DNA of 64,000 bases from Pseudisothecium myosuroides (taxonomy: Eukaryota > Streptophyta > Bryopsida > Hypnales > Lembophyllaceae). Made by a program: the position numbers and the translations under genes. Below are positions 34,425-45,429 of this stretch, piece by piece (within the stretch, counting starts at the first letter, position 1; each line of letters begins with the position of its first letter). The stretch lies in assembly GCA_951799445.1 (NCBI GenBank), contig OX637287.1, forward strand, positions 48,637,724 through 48,701,723, in the 5' to 3' direction. The notes beneath the pieces are model-generated. The model ran no database searches, had not been told where the DNA came from, and was given only the letters and a program-made list of their open reading frames with translations.

Positions 34425-37400
34425 CCTAAGCTACAGGTTTTTCCTCGTCCTTGAGTCCTTGTCCTTGAGGCTTTGTCCACGGCCCAAGTTGTAACTGACC
34501 TGGGCTCGTTGTGCAAGGGAGGCGACTTGGGACTTGGGATTGCAGGTCAAGTTGGCCTAGTCTTCAAATCATTGCACCTTAGTTCTTCAGTTGTAAGGCG
34601 CCCTCTTGCTGTTCCATGATGCGCCTTTCTTACATCTGGCCTCCCAAATTGCATCATGTTGGATCAATTGGGAATTGGGAACTCTGTCCGCGTCATCGCA
34701 GCGCAGCCAAAGAAAAGTATACCAAATGCGGGAATTAGAGGTGAATTCATGTTACCCCTGAACACCGGGCTGGTCACTGCAGAGATCATCCTTGTGGATA
34801 CTGTGTATATCACTTGCTTAAAAAAAACCAAGTGCTCTCATTGGATGTCAAACTACTGATTGTGCAAGATCTCTCCTTTTCGCACAAAATTCTTTGCCAT
34901 CCATCGGATACTTAGTGTCTACAGCTACATCACATGGTTAACCCTATATTGTTGTGGGAGAACCAAAGTGTTTGATGCATGACTTTTGGGGTTCATGCGG
35001 AAGTGAGGAATGTAACTATTCACCCTACTTGAGAATAATTTTGGGGTTGGTCATTACGGCAATCATTCCACCATTTAACATTTACACAAATTGTAAGTGT
35101 CTTGAACCTCTAAAGTTTGGACCAAAATGTCCTTAAGCTACCCTCCAAGGGATAACCAAGAATAGTTATGCTTATTGAACTCATATGGCCTGTGAAGTCT
35201 ACGGGTTTGGTTCCTATTAGTTTCCGTAGCCTAAGCATAATCATTTGGTTTGATGGGGTAAACAAAACCCCTCATTATTGGCAAAGGTGTCGACTATGGA
35301 GTAAATGCTAGGGCTTGGACAATTGGTTACTTCTCATTGTGGTCTAAATGGAGTATGTGCCAAAAAAAAACTAAAGCACAATCATCTACAATAAATATAG
35401 CTAAAAATTTGGGAAGGTTACTAGGGAGCCACTTTTGCATGGATCATTTTGAAAGTTTCATTCAAGGTGTGGACAAATTTCTACTAAAAATGCATGCTTG
35501 TATTAGCTTTGAGCAGATATCATTTTTTTCCAATCAGATGCCTGAATAAAAAATTAAGGGATTTGAAAGTTTAGAGGCTGCTTAGGTCAACGTGCTAATA
35601 GAGAGGACAAGAAGTTCGACAAACAATTAGGCAAGCTGTAAAAAAAATTCCATTAACTTTAAATGATTATATCTTGCAATTTATGAAGCTGAAAAAATTC
35701 TACACATTCTTATAGTAGTAGAAGAAGGTATGTATGGTTGGAAAAGGGAAAAAAATTGATTTTCACTCAATGCACTTAAAATGGCAATTTTAAAACAACT
35801 ATCTTAGAACCATGAGCTCAAATTCTAGTGTAAATTCATGAGATTTATTATTTTATTTATTATTTTATTTAAATAATTTAAAAAGATTATTGACTATTGG
35901 AATTTTGATATTTCTAAAAAATCTTGCTTGTATAGTTGCTTATTTTGGGACATTTTCTTAGTGCAAGATGATTTTGGATATGTTAGACATCTCCATTATC
36001 TTTGAAAATTGGCGTCCAAGTAACTTACATAATTACCTATCCAATGGTCAAAATTTCCAAGGTTGCATAATGCTTCTTTTTTTGCAAAGTTGAGTCAAAC
36101 TATGATGATCCTATAGAATAAGGCTCCAATTTTTTTTTCTTATCGGAAATTTTATAATCTCACAAATCTATGCAGTCAAATGGGGTTGAAATTTTTTCTA
36201 CACATTTGTGTAGACTTAGTCTAATACAAATTTGAAGTTTGAAAAAAGATTTTGAATTTCAATGCACTAGAAAGTGGCAATTTGGGGTGCTTTTTGTGAA
36301 AAACACCTCCAATACTTTAGAGGTTAATTTGGATCCTTGTGCCAATTGTTTCTTAGCCTTTAACTTCAAATCAAGTTGAATTTGGATATGGTGCTACTTT
36401 GATTTACATATTTTAGTTAGCCCCTTGTAACTTCCTCAACCCAATCCAATTTCTATATTGTTGCTTTTTCAAATGTATGGGGATTATAAACAAAATGAAA
36501 AAATGTGTGGGATTTTTTATAGCTTGCATAGCTTTGACATTTTTATAGTTCCTTCATAATTATTGGAAATCCAATTTACAACTAGAATGGTGGTTGGACA
36601 AACTTATTACAAACAATAATTTTTTAGAATTTTGTGCGTGCAAGAGGTGAAGGGGCCAAGTGCCCTAGTGCTCAGGAATGGTCAACTTTCCTTCTAAAGG
36701 CGTGGATTTGAATCATGCTACAGCTAGTTCATCATCTAATTAAGGACCTGACTCCAACGTCTTGTACACCCCTTGTACATACATGTCACATGTGTATACG
36801 ACTTGGTCTAATATATACTAATAGATGTTGAGAATTCATTTTGTTGTAAGAACATTAAACCATTTTCTTTTATGAATGTAAAATTGATAAGGTAAAAGTT
36901 CAATAAAGAAAATTTTGCTGAAAATCTCCTTAAAGGTCATTACTTAAAATCTTATGTCTAAGACTATACTTTAAAAATTAACTTAAAACACCCCTTTCTC
37001 TTGCACCCTACTTGTATAAAAAGCTTTTCTTCTCATCTTTGAATATACCAAATTAAGTAGCTTTTGAAGCTACTTGCTAAATATTTTGAATTTAATTTTA
37101 ATACAATATCAAAATTCTAAAAATCAACTTTTAAAAATGTCGAATCTACTTTGAAAACTTTAATTAATTATTTGGCATCAATGTTCTGACCTTGCCCTAC
37201 AGCTACAGTAAAAACATCTACAGTGCGCATGACAACAGAGCTGGTATGGGTACTAAGCCGAGCAAAAAGTGGTTTGTAATAAAAATGGTGCTCCAATGCA
37301 ACTGTTATGGGGTCCGACACTTTCATGGTCTTGGTATGCGACCCCTGGGATTCGGCAAATTTGCAAAATGTAAAGGGTCCACAAGTTGGCTCCCGGTAGG

Positions 37401-38346
37401 AATAATCATTATTGTCAACCCTTCTTTGCATTGTTAAGCGTGCCAATCAATTCAACCTTCCCTTGTTTCAATGAAAAGTCTTTTTGTAATGTAGATTCTT
37501 TTATTTCTTTCTTTCTTTTTATAATGCAAAAAGTCCATTTAATGTTTGGATTGCCGACTTTGCATTGGATCGATTTGTTCTTAACCCTTAAAGAACGGAC
37601 CCATGACCATTGATTTCACCCTCACTACCCATCACTCAGTTTGCTGCCATTTTGCAACTAGACATGAATGAAAAAATTTATATTTATTTTTCAGGGATGG
37701 AATTACATGTCTTCTTTACTTCATAAATATTTTTTAATTTAAAATTTTATTCTTTGAAGATCAAGTCTTTGTCTACATTTGAAGCTTTAATTCATTCTAA
37801 TTTCAAAATTTAAATGTACCAAAAATAAATTATCAATTTCAAAATTTAAATGTACCAAAAATAAATCATAAATCATTTTGGATTTTTTTGTGAAAAATTG
37901 ATTTTTTTGAGAATTTTTGAAGAAAAAATGAAGAAAAATCATATCAAATAGAAAATTACTTCAAAAAAATGGAAAATTTTACCATGTGAGTATATTATAG
38001 TGACAAACATCATGGTGTGAACTCAATTTCCGTGTCATTCTATAATTAAAAAAATAATAGACATTAAAAATACATCCAAAGTTGAAATTGCAATAAAATA
38101 TTCAATATTAAAAAAAAATTCCAAAATTCAAATTGGAGTAGAAACTAGAGTAGATGGCCTTCATTTTGTTAGTTGGGTCCAGACTCAAAAAATATCACTT
38201 TTGTGGAGAAATTTCAGATTTAGAGAAGGAGCAACAACTTCCCCAAATACACTAAATAAGCATATTTTGTGCTCCATTTTTTTTACTAATTTCTCATTTC
38301 CGTGAAGACAACCAGTGGCAAGATTACAAATTCAATTGATTACTCT
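34425..38346. other. Intergenic DNA with small non-AT islands
   Basis: Islands of mixed composition at 34.43-34.85 and 37.18-37.45 kb stand out against AT-rich flanks, but I cannot assign either to a gene. The second has open frames on both strands. Confidence 0.35.
36645..36850 (+). mobile_element. Possible tRNA-derived SINE
   Basis: The start resembles a decayed tRNA gene: an A-box-like ccaagtgccctagtg, then a B-box-like gtggatttgaatcatg about 45 bases on, with cctTCTaaa between. A body of about 120 bp and a TTGTTGTAA end follow. This is the plan of Au-like plant SINEs. Target duplication not found. Confidence 0.35.
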
Positions 38347-38560
38347 TCATAACCCACCATGAAAGGTCAACAAGGAAAACATGGATGAAAAAATGCTTCC
38401 AATCTCTGTACACAAGCACATCATTGTCATCCAGAAGCCACAAAATGACCTCACAGGCGTTACAGGGTTAAAAAAGCCTGGCATTAAAGCCTCGTGGAAT
38501 GCCCATGTGTTTGTCAATACAGAAACTGTTTGCAGAGAGCCCACTGCAGATGCCCTAATA
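38347..38560 (+). other. Coding-like fragment of unknown origin
   Basis: An open frame from before 38372 to 38560 translates to a balanced peptide (HKHIIVIQKPQNDL, then LKKPGIKASWNAHVFVNTE) after one TGA at about 38359. Its composition is unlike its AT-rich surroundings. It is cut on the right by the MITE at 38561. I do not recognise it. It could be a retroelement remnant, or an exon of the gene ending at 39138, but no donor site was seen. Confidence 0.3.
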
Positions 38561-38970
38561 AGGTAGAAGGCTCATAAACCAACCATTTAAGGGCTGGTCC
38601 GCCTTTTTCATGTATTTCCTTGGATGGGAATATTTTTAGCTCATTTTTCAGACATGGAGAAGTTGATGAGGAATCTAACCCAAGTCGTTTCGTATTTTTC
38701 CGAGCATTTTTGAATTACTTATGAATTTTCAAAGGAGTTGGGTCATAGGTCCCTATTTGTGACCCTAGGTCTTTCATAAATGGTTCACTTGCAATTCTAA
38801 ATAAAAATGGGGAAAGCAAAGAGAGTGATTGGCTCTTGCAATTAATAAGTCTTTTTTCCTTGGTTCATTCAATGACTGTAGTAGTCCATTTCAGAACCAA
38901 CTCATGTCCATTTCACAGCCATTTATAGGGGCCATTCTTAATGCCCGAACTGTTCTTGAACCTTCTACCT
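38561..38970. mobile_element. AGGTA-end MITE, subfamily A copy 3 (410 bp), TA-flanked
   Basis: TA then AGGTAGAAGGCTC; CCTTCTACCT then TA. Interior collinear with 27244-27653 and inverted relative to 16977-17384. Confidence 0.88.
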
Positions 38971-39014
38971 TAGTATGAACCATGCTCAATGACATACTGT
39001 ATGTTCGTTTGCAG

Positions 39015-39138
39015 TTACCTCCGTCCGTCAGCCGCTGCGAGTGACTTGTCATCCATGACGGAAGTTGATAAAAAGATGGATGACATTGTCAGGTCTGTAA
39101 TGAGGACCGAGTGGGATGCTGATCCCACTGAAATGTAA
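39015..39138 (+). CDS. Orphan terminal coding exon of an unidentified gene
   Basis: After the acceptor gttcgtttgcag the frame reads T|YLRPSAAASDLSS, then MTEVDKKMDDIVRSV and ends WDADPTEM followed by TAA. It is 40 codons in phase, with coding-like composition, followed by about 300 bp of mixed-composition DNA that resembles a 3' untranslated region. The upstream exons must lie to the left across repeat-filled introns, and I could not find them. The acidic, helix-forming tail does not match a family I know. It may also be a relic exon. Confidence 0.5.
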
Positions 39139-39518
39139 TGCCTGCAGAGTGCAGATGGCTTGAATCTGGCTTCAAATGATAGTCCTTGATCTGCCTAGCT
39201 GTGAAAATATATCCTTGGCTCGCCTTTTTATCAAGTGCAGTGAGCAGTCCTGAGCCCCTGACCGACCTTCTGCTAGGCTAAAACTCAGAATGCTCGCCTT
39301 CATCATTTTGTAGGCACGCGTGTCAAAAAAACATAATGGGTTGTCAGATTTCTCCAGCAAGTAAGTAAATTGGAATGCAGGCTTCATTAATGTGCGTAAG
39401 GGCATCGCCAACTGAATGCCTTCTGGATGGAAATTGGCACGCCAAATACAGAATTACAGATCTTCACTTTTGACTGACTGTTTTGGAATTAGACTAGTTG
39501 AAATTTCTGTCATTGGAA

Positions 39519-39820
39519 ACGCCATTCAGAAGTGTTTTGTGTAGGTACAAGGAAAAAATGAAATTTAGACATTGGACAAAGAGAAAATAAACCACTTCAT
39601 AAGCTAGCTGAAAGACAAAAGTTATATTGGCAAATCACAGTTACCAATACACTTTGCACTCCAAAGTGGTGCAATTTGGAGTGAAATGTGCATTGGAAGT
39701 TGTGATTTGCCAATAGTTTTTTTTTTGTCTTTTAGCTGACTTTAAAGTGGTTTGTTTTCATTGTTCAATGTCTAAATTTGAGTTTCCTTGTACCTCTGCA
39801 ATATACTTCTGAATGCGCTT
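39519..39820. mobile_element. Foldback element (about 300 bp, two 140-bp arms)
   Basis: The left half (cattcagaagtg, aggtacaagga, ttagacattg, aaaccactt, agctgaaagacaaaa, ttggcaaatcac, tgcactccaaa) is mirrored in inverse order in the right half down to tacttctgaatg. No ORF. A transcript would form a near-continuous hairpin. Confidence 0.75.
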
Positions 39821-40096
39821 CTGATGGGAAAAAAAATTCAAGCTCTAATTATAAACCAATCAAAAGTTAGAAGTTCATTTGGAGGGGTCTATTTCTAGGA
39901 GTGTCTAAAAATTAGAAAAAACAAAGTGCCAAAAAACAAGAAATCTAAATCAAGCTACCGTACTGTCCGAACTACAAAAAATAAACTACCCTATCAGCAA
40001 GGTGCCGAAATTGACCTATGCCTACAATATTCAAAGAAGGGGATCTCTATAAAACATCGTTGGTAAAAATATTTATCAAGAGTAAGAACTTCAATA

Positions 40097-40268
40097 GCAT
40101 TAGAAGAAATTTGAGGCCTCCAAGAGGCCGTTTCAGGGTTGTTCCCGCAACTGGGAACAATCAAAATATTAAAAAAATTTAAATTTAAATTTAAAAAAAT
40201 TTAAAATTTAAAAAAATTTAAAAAAATTTAAAAAAAAAAATTTAATTTAAAAAAATAAAAATAAAATA

Positions 40269-40360
<92 letters not shown>

Positions 40361-40521
40361 AATTGAAAAAAATTGAAAAAAAAAATATTTATTATTTATT
40401 TTATTATTTTTTGACGTGGCACTCGCGTGACCATGTCAGATTACTGTTCCTAAGGCATTCCCAAAGTTCCCAAGGCTAGATAACTCGCAGTCTCTTGGAG
40501 ACCTCAAAATTCTTCTAATGC
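40097..40521. mobile_element. MITE with (TA)n core
   Basis: Ends GCATTAGAAGAAATTTGAGG and its inverse (GCATTAGAAGAATTTTGAGG read inward), extending to CTCCAAGAG for about 30 bp. Between them is an A/T-only stretch with about 80 bp of (TA)n at 40273-40353. Target duplication unclear. Confidence 0.7.
40273..40353. repeat. (TA)n microsatellite
   Basis: About 40 uninterrupted TA units forming the core of the inverted-repeat element around it. Confidence 0.95.
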
Positions 40522-40640
40522 AGTTATAAATAAATTAGTGTGATTTACACGAAAATTCATTATTAGTATGATGACGTCTAATGATTCATTTTGAAATTGT
40601 TGGTTTCTTGATCTCCCGAGGGCCTGATTTTTTGGAACTA

Positions 40641-40934
40641 AGGTAGAGGGCTGTAAAAGCGACCTGTCTCTACAAGCGATCTGGTAGATTTTGCCTCTAA
40701 CATGTATCAGAAGTGTACATTTCAGGAGGGGGTCGCTTTTAGAAACCACTTTGTTTTCAACTTCAAAAATTTATAACTAATTCCATGAATGTCCAAAAAA
40801 TATGAAACGACTTGGGTTAGATGCCAATTCCATTTTTTCTTACCACGAAAATTTACTGAAAATTGTTTCAAGGAGTTTAGCTTCCCCCAAAATGCAATCA
40901 GCTCTTAAAGTGTCGCTTTTAGAGCCACCTACCT
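40641..40934. mobile_element. AGGTA-end MITE, subfamily C copy 2 (294 bp), TA-flanked
   Basis: TA then AGGTAGAGGGCTGTAAAAGC; the right end inverts to AGGTAGGTGGCTCTAAAAGC before TA. The inverted repeat is about 23 bp. Interior matches 20052-20365. Confidence 0.88.
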
Positions 40935-42701
40935 TAGCGATACTGTGATTTGGGAGTCACAGATTGAAATCATGGATAACTAGTATGACCCCTGCCTCTC
41001 ACTGCTGATTATAATTTCAGCAATTTCCTTTCCAAGCTTCATACTCAAGTCATTCATTTTTTATTTTTGGAATTATTTTGGTATGAACCCGTGGGTACAT
41101 TACCAACAGCTAACTTATGATCCCTGCTGTGGAATGGATGCTCAATGAATGTCTTCATAACTAGCATGGTATCAGCCAACCTGTTCATAGCCTCAGCTGG
41201 AGTGGATCTCCTTTGGCTTCAATCAGAGATTCTGAGCTCATGGCAAAATTAATAAGTTCTACAAAATCCGGTAACAAGATCTAACTTCTACGGCTTCAGT
41301 TGTGCTCAAGAATGTTGCAAGGTTGAGATGGTTAGATTGGCCTTGGAGCTGTGCCTTCAAATAGTTGTCCTTCAACACCTTGGAGAATGTTAGCAGCACT
41401 CCCATGTAATAAAGGCTTCGATCTCTGGAGAAACACTTTAGTGGTTTTGGGTGTACTGCACTCTCTTCCATTGCCAAAAAAAGAGAGTGCAGTACACCCA
41501 TTTCTTTCTGTATTTTTTAATGCAATGGTCACCCTTTTTTCCAAAAAAAAAATACATATGTACATTGCCTAAATACAGTTTACACAACCTTGCATGAATG
41601 ATTTAGTATCCATTTTTTTTGGTGATGCGCGCCGTGTACCCGGTCATGGTAGATGTGGACACGAGGGACAAACCCATGTAGATGTAGTGAGAGCAATACA
41701 CGTATTTCTCTAGAAATACACACTTGAGCATGTTTGGCAACCTCTTAGTTTAACAACGAGTGTCACAATATTTTTCTAGAAACAACATGAAAATCAAGGG
41801 TTGTTTTATCTTCAATTTTGTAGTTCACATATTTGGCCAACACTTCAAGGAATTTGGAGAATAAGGGCCATGTATGAATGTAGAGGACACCATGTGACCC
41901 TTGAACCACTTAGGCGTTAACCCTGTACCCAACAAACACTACTGGTGCATCCAACTAATGAACCCTTGCACCAAACCAACATATACAAACAAAACAACTA
42001 CCCAAATAAACACATGATGCAACCTCTAGACTACAGACAGAAATCCTTAAAAGAGTATGTAATTTTTTGAGTCACATACAATATCAAGTGGATTTTGTTG
42101 TGGGACCTTAAAATGAACATACTCTACAAGTACCTTGACTCCTAGAAGAATTGGAGTTCTCTCTCCACTTTGGTGGTTGAATTCAAGATTTCAAATATCA
42201 GTCTATGCAATACAGTTTTGAGTTGGACAAAGTTTAGATTATTATCAAACAAAAAGTATGTGGAGTATCGTTGACAATGCTTCAAGCAAATCTAGCAACA
42301 AGCAGACAAGTTTGGAGGACTGGTGATTTGCAACCATCTAAATCCAAGAGTGGCAGGCAAGCAGACAAATTCCTAGTAGAAGCTAGTTGCAAAGTAAGTA
42401 ACTTAATTTAGTCCATCTACAAATGTACAAAATCAACTTCTTTGAAGTAAGTTTAGGAACTGAAGAAGAGAGATACTTCTACAATTGTCCAAATGAACAT
42501 TTGAACATGGTTTCTATTATTAGTTTGCCTAAGTTTTGTTGGGTCTTCATGAGGGATTAATTCTTAATTTCTTAGTACACATTTCTTGAATATTGTATGA
42601 AAAAACTATGAATTTTCATTGCTTGAAGCAAATGTTGAAATTAGATTGTTGTTTGATTTGAGGGAGTTACTGCTCATTGTCTTGAGTTCCTTGAACCACT
42701 A
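40935..42701. other. Intergenic DNA with a 20-bp-stem hairpin
   Basis: At 41448-41500 TGGGTGTACTGCACTCTCTT and its exact inverse enclose a 13-base loop. The right arm plus ccattgccaaaaaa recurs inverted at about 44802-44833. A retroposon tail (TTTTTAATGCAATGGTCACC, then A-run) follows at 41513-41552. No gene seen. Confidence 0.5.
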
Positions 42702-43102
42702 AAGTAGAAGCACCCACTTTCAACCACGACCCATAGCCAACCTGTAGGGTGTTCTATTTCCAACCAACTGAAGGCTAAAAAGTTTGGAATGTGTTTTTTC
42801 AAGGTTGGGACTAATAAGGTTATGACACATGTCTCAAAGTAGTGAGCAAGAAAGTAGTAAGTAGTAAGCGGGAAAGTAGTTTTGGAATGATCATAATTGG
42901 AAGAGTCTAGAGATTGGCAATGGGTCATGGGTACTTTTTGGCTCCCAAAATTCACAGTAATTTCAATTTTGGAAATAAAATTATGAAAAATTTACAATCC
43001 CATATTTCCTATCTTCCTACATGCTAAAACTTTATTGCGGCTTAAATTGCTCATGATTTGCTAGAAAATCCTTTAAGTGATCAACTATGGGTACTTCTAC
43101 CT
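42702..43102. mobile_element. AGGTA-end MITE, subfamily E copy 1 (401 bp), TA-flanked
   Basis: TA then AAGTAGAAGCACCCA; GGGTACTTCTACCT then TA. The interior is collinear with 62623-63007 (caaggttg, actaataa, ggaagagtcta, tcccaaaattca, ggtaatttcaat). Its right end abuts the Harbinger-like element. Confidence 0.8.
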
Positions 43103-43104
43103 TA

Positions 43105-43510
43105 GAGCTTCTCCACTGATTCACGGCCAACCTCTGGGCCGGGGGTTTGGGCGGGGCCGGGAGGAAAAAATGAGCCACCCATTCACGGGAAAGCTCCAAA
43201 AAGAGACCGGTCATGGGAAATTTCTCTCTCCAAACGGTAGGAGAATGTCCCCGCCACCCGACCCACTATGCATTGACTTTGCAAGATCTTGTCGGATTTC
43301 TCGATTTTGGGGCTATTTCTTATACTTTTTTTTAATAAACCCACATGTTGATTGGTTCTTTACAATGACAGCATTAATGTTTGTAATTGACTCCCTTTGA
43401 CGTGTCTTCTTTCCCATGAATGCATGGCGGATGGAAGCGGCCCAGCTTCTTCCGTGCCCTGGCTACCCCATTCCCCGAGCCGTTTTGGCCGTGAATGGGT
43501 GGAGAAGCTC
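43105..43510. mobile_element. PIF/Harbinger-like MITE (406 bp), TTA target duplication
   Basis: TTA (43102-43104) and TTA (43511-43513) flank ends GAGCTTCTCCACTGATTCAC and, read inward, GAGCTTCTCCACCCATTCAC. The GC-rich subterminal parts carry GGCCGGG repeats. No transposase. Confidence 0.8.
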
Positions 43511-45229
43511 TTATTCACCACAAATTAGGACTCCCAAATATGAAAGAAATTACTGACAAGAGAATGTTCTCCAAGCAAGAAGTCAAATTGAGCGGGCACG
43601 GTGGGGTGGCATTCAGAGCTTGATTTTTGAGGGACCGGGGGTGAGTTTGAAAGTTACTGCGTAAATGAAATCCCGACTGGGCATGCCGTGCCCTGGACCG
43701 GGCCCTTCTTACAATGAAACAGTGGAGATGCTCGACAGTAACAGCAGTTCCCTTCTCAATCTGATCCATTCTGTTTCCAAACTGACGCATTGCAGGTCAT
43801 AAAATTGCAATTAATCCGGTGAAATGTCCCTTTGATACTACTCATTGATTGCTGCCCAGTGCTCAAATCTGAGTCTGAACCTCAGAATATTTCGAGTAGC
43901 AAAACAAGTCAGGATTAATTTAATTATTCCATCTTAGAGGTTACTTTGGCCTGTGGAGTCGATTCTTCCCACATGTAACTTAACTAACTAAGCTTACTGT
44001 ATGTACTTCAGGCTCTCGTAAATAATACGACTACCAGAACTTGCACAGTACTAAAAATATTTCACCGAAGTCAAGCCATCGATCACAGCTACTTCTACTG
44101 TATCTATCCAGTCAATCTAATACTTTGTGGGAAGTTGTGTGCCAAATACGCCATTTGAGAGCCCACTCCGAAGGTCAACCTTTCGCAACCCCGTTTGCAG
44201 ACTCAACTGCTGTCAACCAGACTCCTCCAGTGGTCCTTGCAGAGAAAAGATTCCTCCATGGGAAGTCAGTAATGAGCTCAGACAGATGGAAAACATGTTT
44301 CAAGGGGAAACAGATCGAGTACACACAGTCAGCAGATCCGCACATAGGCACCGGTAACCCTAAAACCTGGAGCACTAGCTGCCAATGTCGTATGCCTGTG
44401 TCGTAACTTCCGTGTCTAGCTTCCGTGGTCTAGACAATCGAGCCCACAGTTGCTCATTCATGAACTAGACCTAAAAAGCCTGACGGATCGGAGTTCTTTC
44501 TGTACATGTCAATTCTGACTGGACGTGAGTGGGGGAAGAGGCCGGTTTTTGTCATCGTGGCCATGAAACTTTCTTCTCGCGCTCCCAGAAAAACGAATAG
44601 AAATTGCAATTCTGAGGAGGCTATTCGATCACAATCCTTGGCGGACTGCAAAAGTGAGATCTTCTGCGGCACCACGGAACTCAATGATCCTGGTCAAGAC
44701 TAATACCCCCAAACAAAACCATGACGTGTTCAAGTGACTGGCTGTTGGGATCGATCAAATTATTTGCCAGCCCATACTCTCTGTTCTGAGAGCCTGGCTG
44801 GGTGTACTGCACTCTCTTTTTTTGGCAATGGAAATCTTGTTGTGTTTTGTGTTGTTTTGTTTGCGCCCAAATTCAAAATAAGACTTTTATATTTTGGGCC
44901 AACCTGCACGCACAAGTTTCGAGAGTCGATCAGTGACCTTTCCAGCAGAAGGAAAGAAACACAGAGTTGATCGATCATCGATCTGCGTGTCTGAGCTTCA
45001 AGCATTAAGCCTAGCTTAGTTGCGAGCTTGTCCATCTGCCTCGTGGCTTTCAATCAATCATCGGTTTTGTATGGGCATGCTCTGCAAATTGCACTGCCCA
45101 AGTCCTGACATGGAGTTCAGTCTCATGAGGATTGGCCACGTAATGTAATGTACAGGTTTGAATGAGTTATCAATGGTTTCCGTCCACTTGTCCGTCATCT
45201 GTAAATCTGCTTGGGAAGCCCACGCTTAT
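43511..45229. other. Intergenic DNA of mixed composition
   Basis: 43.7-45.2 kb is clearly less AT-rich than the neighbourhood and has several 60-120-codon open frames on both strands, none with a recognisable domain. It could be a promoter, a non-coding transcript or an old pseudogene. Confidence 0.3.
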
Positions 45230-45351
45230 TTTTTTTGAAACAAATGAAACGGAATTTCATTGCGAAGGGCAGAATACAAGCCCACCAGCACAAGTGGCCT
45301 GGCTGGCACAGAGACAACCGAAACAAGCAAGACAGTAACAACCACAAGAAC
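45230..45351 (-). mobile_element. 5'-truncated retroposon (122 bp) with 15-bp target duplication
   Basis: GAAGCCCACGCTTAT is repeated exactly at 45215-45229 and 45352-45366. On the minus strand the insert ends TTCGCAATGAAATTCCG, TTTCATTTGTTTC and then AAAAAAAA. Long exact target duplication plus an A-tail is the mark of LINE-type retrotransposition. Same family as 26320-26435. Confidence 0.88.
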
Positions 45352-45429
45352 GAAGCCCACGCTTATGATGCCCATCAGTCGGTCGTCACGTTGTAAGCCT
45401 TTTTGATTTAATTCCATACCTTAAGTTAG

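Noticed and set aside
44041..44406. 121-codon plus-strand open frame
   Set aside because: Competing open frames on both strands, no domain and no convincing splice junctions.
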